A program made the translations under genes and the position numbers. Below are positions 61,601 to 64,000 of a DNA stretch of 64,000 nt, piece after piece. The notes beneath the pieces were generated by a model. The model searched no databases and had not been told where the DNA came from. It saw only the letters and a program-made list of their open reading frames with translations. Source of the stretch: Solen grandis (taxonomy: Eukaryota > Mollusca > Bivalvia > Adapedonta > Solenidae). The stretch is taken from contig CM037784.1 of assembly GCA_021229015.1 (NCBI GenBank), forward strand, positions 66,119,223-66,183,222. The letters run 5' to 3'. How positions within the stretch are numbered: the first letter of the stretch is position 1; the number at the start of each line of letters is the position of its first letter.

Positions 61601-63375
61601 ATGCGTTACATGGAATCTTGCTCAGAGGCAGATCTGAATCTTAGGCCTTCAGTCCATGGATAAGATTTCAACTGATTAACTATTGAGTACTTGAAAGTTA
61701 TGTTAGAACTAATATAAAATTTCACAACATTTTTTTTTTTTTTATTATATTAACATAAAACAAAGAGATAATTTAAAAGCATATCTGGCTAAAATGTACA
61801 AAATGCTGTGTTCTTATGAGAAGAGGACAAAATCATCTTACCTGAAGTCTAGGGCGAATAACTTTGACAAGTGGAGGATAGAAGGGGAACAAGTCAATCT
61901 CAAATGTCTGAAGACAAAGGAAGAAACAAGGGTCAAACAGGTTATAAAGATCTGCCCTGTAAAATGGCAGAAAATTTATTGACAAAAATATACTGAACAT
62001 GATCTCAGGATTCTCAATTTGAAAATTACTGGAAATGAAGTCAGTACATGAAACAGATCAAATGGTTTTTGGGATTTTTATATATGTAATCTTTTAAAGA
62101 CTGATTACTTTAATACACAGTATAAATATATGAGGGTTTTGGCTTCTTTCTCAAATCTGAACGTTGAAGAATGTTGCTCCTAATATTTCCTTAACCTATC
62201 ACCACCTAGAAGCACCATTTACACCATGGTATCACATAGAAAAAACAGACCCATCGGACAGATACACGTGTTCTCTATGAACATGTGCAAACCTTTACCG
62301 CATAAATACTCATGAACACATTTATAGCTTGAGAACTATTCATTTACTGAATTTGAAATGGTATATGAAACAGTGGATTTTTTTTTGCCATGCAAATGAT
62401 GGAGGAACCTGAGCTACAGTACTACATGAGCAGACAGGAGAGCCTGTTCAGACAGCACCTCCCTTGGATCAATTTAGCCTGGGTCTGCCCTGTTTATCAA
62501 GGTGTCAAAATGTGTCGCTATAAAGTAAAGACTTAAAGAAGCTACTTCCTTATTATGATCTCTATGCCACTGTAGGACAGCCTACTGTATAAAACCTGTT
62601 CAGACTACTAGTCCACTTGCAGGCTGATCTGACTTTATAATGGTTGCCTAGGTTCTATACTTGTACAGGATTAAGATGTCATATAAAACAAAGACTGGCC
62701 CAGTCATACCATTTCCATTTCAATGTAGTCATAACCATGCTTCCGTTTGATATCTTTCAGGTCGGACATCAGTTCACTGCAATGACAGGTTCAACAGGAA
62801 GATATTTAGTACAGCATAAATAGATGTTGATGTTTACATTTTCTCTTAGGAGGAAATGTGAAACCTTTTTTTTTTCTTCCTTCAAACAAAACTCAGGAAC
62901 CAGAATTCAGACAACTCTTACACATCAACTTCAATTTTATTCAAACACTCTAGACATCTACAGGCTTGGACCAGTGCTTTAAGTTTAGGGAGATTAAAAA
63001 GAATCAGGTCTCCCCTAGGGTTCAAATTATGACCTTTGGATATGTAGTCAAATTATGCTACCAATGGACCACAACCCTTTTGTTTCTTAACTTTAAACAA
63101 CAAAAGATACATTAAACTGACAGTTCACAATAATTCCAAGACCTATTTTCAAATTCACTATATTTTTCTCTTCTTTTATTGATAAAAAACCATCAATTTT
63201 AATATGCAATCATATCATCAACTTTTAAACACATAATTGAAAATAATCACCATTGAATGCTACATGACATTATAAAGATACTTAAAATGTGTTACCTTTC
63301 TGTATCAAACTTGGACAGTCGCACTCTCCAATGGTAAATATTGTCCTGAATTGGTTCTGCCGAAAAACCACACAC
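35438..63375 (-). CDS. BIRC6-type ubiquitin-conjugating protein with an added UBE2Q-like domain (21 exons, 5' incomplete)
   Basis: Joining 21 exons in phase gives 730 residues and a stop; the 5' end lies beyond the window. Residues 1-138 form a UBC fold most like UBE2Q ([14 protein letters not shown], then [16 protein letters not shown]), with Asn 80 where UBE2Q has the catalytic Cys. Residues 139-500 resemble the linker before the BIRC6 UBC ([11 protein letters not shown]...[18 protein letters not shown]). Residues 501-694 are a BIRC6-type UBC ([22 protein letters not shown], catalytic Cys 592 in [29 protein letters not shown]), with a helical tail to 730. BIRC6 is a giant hybrid E2/E3 that blocks apoptosis and acts on autophagy with UBA6. 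No BIR repeat is visible here. This could be a BIRC6 relative rather than BIRC6 itself. Confidence 0.9.
35635..36012 (-). mobile_element. SINE-like repeat, GTTTAACGTCCC family, copy 2 (intron 20)
   Basis: Body AGACAGATATAGTGCTGCCA and GCCAACCAGTCCTAGAACGA; the high-coordinate end, read on the minus strand, is tRNA-like (GTGGTTAGGAGGTC..GGTTGTGGATTCCA), so the head is probably there. Copies at 27985 and 36690 share the body. Confidence 0.65.
36079..36194 (-). CDS. Exon 20
   Basis: Residues 656-694; [20 protein letters not shown] then [14 protein letters not shown], matching the BIRC6 C-terminal UBC helices (AM-x-x-QI..P-x-x-FKEVIHKHFYLK). 116 bases. Confidence 0.93.
36690..36995 (-). mobile_element. 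SINE-like repeat, same family, copy 3 (intron 19)
   Basis: Diverged body (GAGACAGATACAGTGTTGTC) with a minus-strand tRNA-like head at the high end (GTTTGAGTGCTAAAAGGGTG, then a TCATGGGTTT T-arm region). Directly abuts the TTAA MITE at 37000. Confidence 0.6.
37000..37241 (+). mobile_element. TTAA-flanked MITE, copy 1 (intron 19)
   Basis: 242 bases bounded by TTAA, with inverted ends CCCTTTCCCTCATA / TGAGGGAAAGGG. TTAA targets and CCC-type ends suggest a piggyBac-mobilised MITE. The centre holds a long palindrome of two AACAGCATAAAACC arms. Confidence 0.9.
37267..37384 (-). CDS. Exon 19
   Basis: Residues 617-656; [20 protein letters not shown] then [19 protein letters not shown], nearly the BIRC6 [22 protein letters not shown] block. 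118 bases, GTGAGT donor, ends one base into a codon. Confidence 0.95.
37795..38425 (-). repeat. Minisatellite derived from the exon 18 / donor boundary
   Basis: Ten copies of a unit whose minus-strand core is CTACCATACTGCAGGTGGGT, i.e. the last 16 bases of exon 18 (GTCTACCATACTGCAG) plus its donor, then a G-rich filler (GGGGGCAGAGAGG). CTGCAG cores start at 37858, 37963, 38027, 38082, 38151, 38195, 38245, 38299, 38354 and 38409; the last is the real exon end. Common spacing is 54-55 bases. Nine copies are intronic, and six of these keep the GT. Long minus-strand ORFs over it are a by-product. Confidence 0.9.
38409..38496 (-). CDS. Exon 18: catalytic cysteine exon
   Basis: Residues 587-616; [20 protein letters not shown], with catalytic Cys 592 in VCLS and the TW-x-G...W pattern of BIRC6. 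Ends TCTACCATACTGCAG followed by donor GTGGGT. This exon end is the seed of the minisatellite in the following intron. 88 bases, ends on a codon boundary. Confidence 0.95.
38500..39245 (-). other. Intron 17
   Basis: AT-rich intron with no recognised repeat. Confidence 0.6.
39246..39383 (-). CDS. Exon 17: UBC core sheet
   Basis: Residues 541-587; [20 protein letters not shown] then [10 protein letters not shown] and RFNPNLY, the FP-x-x-YP-x-x-PP and HPN-equivalent (FNPN) motifs of the BIRC6 UBC. 138 bases, donor AA|GTAAGT. Confidence 0.95.
39844..39884 (-). CDS. Exon 16 (41 bases)
   Basis: Residues 528-541; [14 protein letters not shown], matching the BIRC6 DEERLDIMKVLITG strand. Ends two bases into a Gly codon. 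Confidence 0.92.
40250..40995. mobile_element. Hairpin-family repeat, copy F, head unclear (intron 15)
   Basis: Three or four diverged units share AAGGGATCAACTTTATTTAG, GAGGTGACCATTTG and CATTGGCTTCATAGAAGA. It ends GCTCTGGTGAGCTAAAAA, like the other family members. Confidence 0.6.
41094..41174 (-). CDS. Exon 15: start of BIRC6-type UBC
   Basis: Residues 501-527; [20 protein letters not shown] then IFVR, matching the BIRC6 LAQEAVTLSTSLPLSSSSSVFVR segment. 81 bases, phase 0. Confidence 0.93.
41566..41805 (+). mobile_element. TTAA-flanked MITE, copy 2 (intron 14)
   Basis: 240 bases, same orientation as copy 1, same ends and central palindrome. Confidence 0.9.
41929..42547. mobile_element. Hairpin-family repeat, copy E, degenerate (intron 14)
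   Basis: Begins AACAAGAGAGTCAAGATGGC and ends AAGCTCATCCTGATCACAAG followed by a damaged GTGAGCTAA. Inside are units with GACCAAGTTTCATGAAGATT, like those at 23160-23460. Confidence 0.65.
42781..44147. mobile_element. Hairpin-bounded repeat element, copy B (intron 14)
   Basis: Head AACAAGAGGGCCATGATGGC (stem GGGCCAT/ATGGCCC), then CTGAATCGCTCACCTGAG; tail TTGTGCTCAGGTGAGCTAA forms a hairpin with AGCTCACCATGAGCAC just before it. Inside, about six units of 165 bp repeat GGGCCAATTTTGACCCCAGG and TCCAGGCCTTGTGGTTTCTG. Confidence 0.85.
44432..45080. mobile_element. GTGTTGC-hairpin repeat family, copy 1 (intron 14)
   Basis: Head CTGGTGTTGCTCGCAACAC has a perfect stem GTGTTGC/GCAACAC, followed by AGTCCCCTACC. 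Inside, GCATAATCTCCATA repeats three times with a period near 160 bases. The right end is not clear. Confidence 0.6.
46558..46631 (-). CDS. Exon 14
   Basis: Residues 476-500; [20 protein letters not shown] then SKAQ. The donor CAA|GTAGGT keeps phase and gives [13 protein letters not shown], aligning with the BIRC6 RRLAQE block. The frame stays open about 90 bases past the donor, so a longer form is possible. Confidence 0.75.
46868..46940 (-). CDS. Exon 13
   Basis: Residues 452-476; [20 protein letters not shown], close to the BIRC6 block EEKYVAVMKKLQFDTFEM just before its UBC. 73 bases, GTAAGT donor. Confidence 0.9.
47400..47560 (-). mobile_element. tRNA-derived SINE, copy 3, degenerate (intron 12)
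   Basis: Contains TCTTCCTCACATGAAAAATG and at the high end the tRNA-like CAGCGACTATAACCACTCAG..GCCCCC. The B box is damaged. Confidence 0.55.
47766..47895 (-). CDS. Exon 12
   Basis: Residues 408-451; [20 protein letters not shown]. Of two adjacent acceptors, the one ending at 47896 keeps phase with exon 11. 130 bases. Confidence 0.8.
49745..49971 (-). CDS. Exon 11
   Basis: Residues 333-408; [20 protein letters not shown], an acidic segment [14 protein letters not shown] and a basic segment LLKKKWNTR. Probably a flexible surface region of the linker. 227 bases, ends in AG completed by exon 12. Confidence 0.88.
50303..50391 (-). CDS. Exon 10
   Basis: Residues 303-332, [20 protein letters not shown] then [10 protein letters not shown]. 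The acceptor TTTTAG at 50392-50397 is chosen because it keeps phase with exon 9; a second AG (ATATAG) seven bases in would break it. Confidence 0.85.
51014..51050 (-). CDS. Exon 9 (37 bases)
   Basis: Residues 291-303, [12 protein letters not shown]. Only this frame is open; ends one base into a codon. GTGAGT donor. Confidence 0.8.
51665..52762. mobile_element. Hairpin-bounded repeat element, copy C (intron 8)
   Basis: Head as in copy B; tail AAAGCTCACCTTGAGCACG then GTGCTCATGTGAGCTAA. Units near 165 bp repeat TAAGCTCTAGGCCTTATGCA and ACCCCTGGTGCGGGGTCATT. A CACG run (52628-52690) precedes the tail. Confidence 0.85.
52628..52700. repeat. (CACG)n-type simple repeat
   Basis: CGCACGCACGCACG run grading into GACGACGGACG, a regular part of this element family. 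Confidence 0.85.
52923..52970 (-). CDS. Exon 8 (48 bases)
   Basis: Residues 275-290, [16 protein letters not shown], matching the BIRC6 pattern L-N/K-D-S-x-L-x-x-x-R-H-x. Phase 0 at both ends, GTAAGT donor. Confidence 0.85.
53675..53916 (-). mobile_element. TTAA-flanked MITE, copy 3 (intron 7)
   Basis: 242 bases, inverted relative to copies 1, 2 and 5, near-identical sequence. Confidence 0.9.
53975..54166 (-). CDS. Exon 7
   Basis: Residues 211-274; [20 protein letters not shown], then an acidic, Pro/Gly-rich stretch and [10 protein letters not shown], similar to the BIRC6 linker helices. Read-through past the GAG|GTAATG donor meets a stop at once, which supports this end. 192 bases. Confidence 0.88.
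54319..54594. mobile_element. GTGTTGC-hairpin repeat family, copy 2, short (intron 6)
   Basis: Head AACTGGTGTTGCACGCAAC; right end GTAAACACCAGTAGGGGACT, which inverted (AGTCCCCTACTGGTGTTTAC) matches the head region of copy 1. A GACGGACAGAC run lies at 54513-54542. Confidence 0.7.
54756..55503. mobile_element. pogo/Tigger-like MITE with CAGTCRGATCTCG ends (intron 6)
   Basis: Left end CAGTCAGATCTCGATTATTC; right end, reverse-complemented, CAGTCGGATCTCGGTTATTT. Internal TTATCCGAA/TTTAACCGAA words are typical of pogo/Tigger-derived elements. A TA precedes the left end; the right TA is not intact. Confidence 0.65.
55661..55789 (-). CDS. Exon 6: YWARGVGYG block
   Basis: Residues 168-210. [20 protein letters not shown] matches the YWAKGTGFG..GWD block that in BIRC6 precedes the armadillo-like linker. 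129 bases, phase 0. Confidence 0.9.
56755..56841 (-). CDS. Exon 5
   Basis: Residues 139-167, [20 protein letters not shown]. Links the two UBC-containing halves. 87 bases, phase 0. Confidence 0.85.
56959..57574. mobile_element. Hairpin-bounded repeat element, copy D1 (intron 4)
   Basis: Head AACAAGAGGGCCATGATGGC; ends AATCTCAGGTGAGCTAA. The tail stem is shortened. It is followed directly by internal units of D2. Confidence 0.8.
57575..58573. mobile_element. Hairpin-family repeat, copy D2, head missing (intron 4)
   Basis: Starts inside a unit (TTATCTAAGCTCTAGGCCTT), has about four 165-bp units, a CACG/GACG run at 58455-58520, and a full tail TTTGTGCTCAGGTGAGCTAA. Confidence 0.8.
59046..59287 (-). 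mobile_element. TTAA-flanked MITE, copy 4 (intron 4)
   Basis: 242 bases, inverted. Its central palindrome (59087-59153) has 33-base arms with one mismatch and a single-base centre. Confidence 0.9.
59708..60595. mobile_element. MITE with GTCAAACTTGT inverted ends (intron 4)
   Basis: Left end CAGTCAAACTTGTATTAAGA; right end, inverted, GTCAAACTTGTCCAAGCGAC. Internal words GGTCTCTTAATAAAA and GTCGCTTAATAAA repeat near both ends. The superfamily is not clear. Confidence 0.6.
61025..61225 (-). CDS. Exon 4: active-site region of UBE2Q-like domain, Cys apparently lost
   Basis: Residues 72-138. [20 protein letters not shown] aligns by eye with the UBE2Q active-site loop (ICMELL...GWSSAYS), putting Asn 80 in the Cys position; Cys 73 lies seven residues earlier. 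[18 protein letters not shown] follows, as in UBE2Q helices. 201 bases, phase 0. Confidence 0.9.
61335..61590 (-). mobile_element. tRNA-derived SINE, copy 4 (intron 3)
   Basis: Best-preserved copy. On the minus strand a tRNA-like head (GGCCTCCGTGGCCAAAAGGG; B box GGTTCGAATCCC) is followed by CATGTGAGGAAACCTTCCAG and the tail GACTGAAATACTGTCGAAGC. Confidence 0.8.
61842..61907 (-). CDS. Exon 3: FPFYPP strand of the UBC fold
   Basis: Residues 50-71, [20 protein letters not shown]. The FP-x-YPP-x-V-x-V motif is the hallmark of E2 folds. 66 bases, phase 0 at both ends. Confidence 0.9.
62710..62776 (-). CDS. Exon 2
   Basis: Residues 27-49, [20 protein letters not shown]; the helix and first strand of the UBE2Q-like fold. 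67 bases, ends on a codon boundary. Confidence 0.85.
63296..63375 (-). CDS. Exon 1 in window: start of UBE2Q-like domain
   Basis: AG before 63375 and GT after 63296; encodes residues 1-27, with [19 protein letters not shown], similar to the UBE2Q start (N-x-L/I-Y-x-W-x-V-x-L). Ends two bases into a codon completed by the next exon (Ser). Earlier exons are outside the window. Confidence 0.85.
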
Positions 63376-63511
63376 CTGCAGATATAAGGTTTTATAGTCT
63401 CAGACTCATGATTTCTTTCTTTATTCATTTAGGAACCTTGCTAACAAGAGAGCAATAAAGTGTCATCTTGCTGTAAGCAGCTGCTTTGGTATCACATTAT
63501 AAACAAGTTGC

Positions 63512-63753
63512 TTAACCCTTTCCCTCATATAGACTCATTTTGACGCACTCAGTAGGTACCACATAAAGCCTGATCTGCAGAAAACCAAACTCAAACCTTA
63601 CCAAATTTAATTGTAAAATCCTCATTACCAGACCACTGAGGAGCAGCGAACAGCATAAAACCTGATCAGCCTGTGAGTTACTCGCAGGCTGATCTGGTTT
63701 TATGCTGTTCGCATAGGTCTTTTCATGGTGTCCTCTATGAGGGAAAGGGTTAA
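63512..63753 (+). mobile_element. TTAA-flanked MITE, copy 5 (intron upstream of exon 1)
   Basis: 242 bases, same orientation as copies 1 and 2. Confidence 0.9.
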
Positions 63754-63769
63754 TACCACATCATGTCAC

Positions 63770-63910
63770 ATCATTCTGTCAATACACCAACAAGTCCTGG
63801 GTCTACAGTCTACCCTGAGCACCAAACATGAGAGCTATACCATTTCAATGACTGGTATGTTGGGGTCAGGAATGAACCCACTCAAATCAAGGGGAAATGT
63901 GGCCTTATTC
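63770..63910. mobile_element. Partial SINE-like repeat, GTTTAACGTCCC family
   Basis: AACAAGTCCTGGGTCTACAG and GAGCACCAAACATGAGAGCT match the 3' half of the copy at 35635. Lies next to MITE copy 5. Confidence 0.4.
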
Positions 63911-64000
63911 ATACCATTCTTCTAAATTTCATATTAAACACCTGTTTTTTTTTTATTTTCCAGAAAGGAAAATAAATATACCAGTATAAATCTAAAATAA

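Overview
This is a eukaryotic, AT-rich, intron-rich window whose interspersed repeats are of bivalve-mollusc type (probably a clam; this is inference from recognised repeats, not a search). Evidence: spliced genes with GT-AG introns, LINE remnants, tRNA-derived SINEs, TTAA-type and hAT-type MITEs, and two hairpin-bounded repeat families common in bivalve genomes. One 100-base assembly gap lies at 32856-32955.

Layout. 1-5200: two decayed LINE retrotransposons, one L1/Tx1-like with RT and a C-terminal zinc knuckle, one with ORF1, endonuclease and RT scraps. 5200-9780: mostly unrecognised sequence with a tRNA-derived SINE, a tRNA-Arg-like SINE head on the minus strand and a TA-flanked MITE. 9780-20140: a 10 kb composite of tandem, hairpin-headed noncoding repeats that repeatedly carry a CTCF-like box and TGACCT half-sites. 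20990-21310: another LINE RT fragment. 21679-22791: a single-exon FkbM-family methyltransferase gene. 22800-32855: noncoding DNA, with a SINE split by a hAT-like foldback element that has a perfect 8-bp target duplication, a possible C2H2 zinc-finger exon, and one 1 kb hairpin-bounded element. 33473-34825: two unrelated minisatellites (38 bp and 46 bp).

The main gene occupies 35438-63375 on the minus strand. I reconstructed 21 coding exons; every junction has AG/GT sites and all codon phases agree, giving the C-terminal 730 residues of a ubiquitin-conjugating protein (the 5' end lies beyond the window). It ends in a BIRC6 (BRUCE/Apollon)-type UBC domain with its catalytic Cys, preceded by a BIRC6-like linker. 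At its N-terminal side there is a second UBC-fold domain resembling UBE2Q, which seems to lack the catalytic Cys. That pairing is unusual. Introns hold five copies of a 240-242 bp TTAA-flanked MITE, several hairpin-bounded repeat elements, and a minisatellite in the intron after exon 18 that was built from the 3' end of exon 18 together with its splice donor, so the intron carries six extra copies of the donor.

The points most worth checking are the exon-derived minisatellite, the two-UBC architecture, the CTCF-like boxes in the 10 kb array, and the covarying hairpins at the heads of those repeats.
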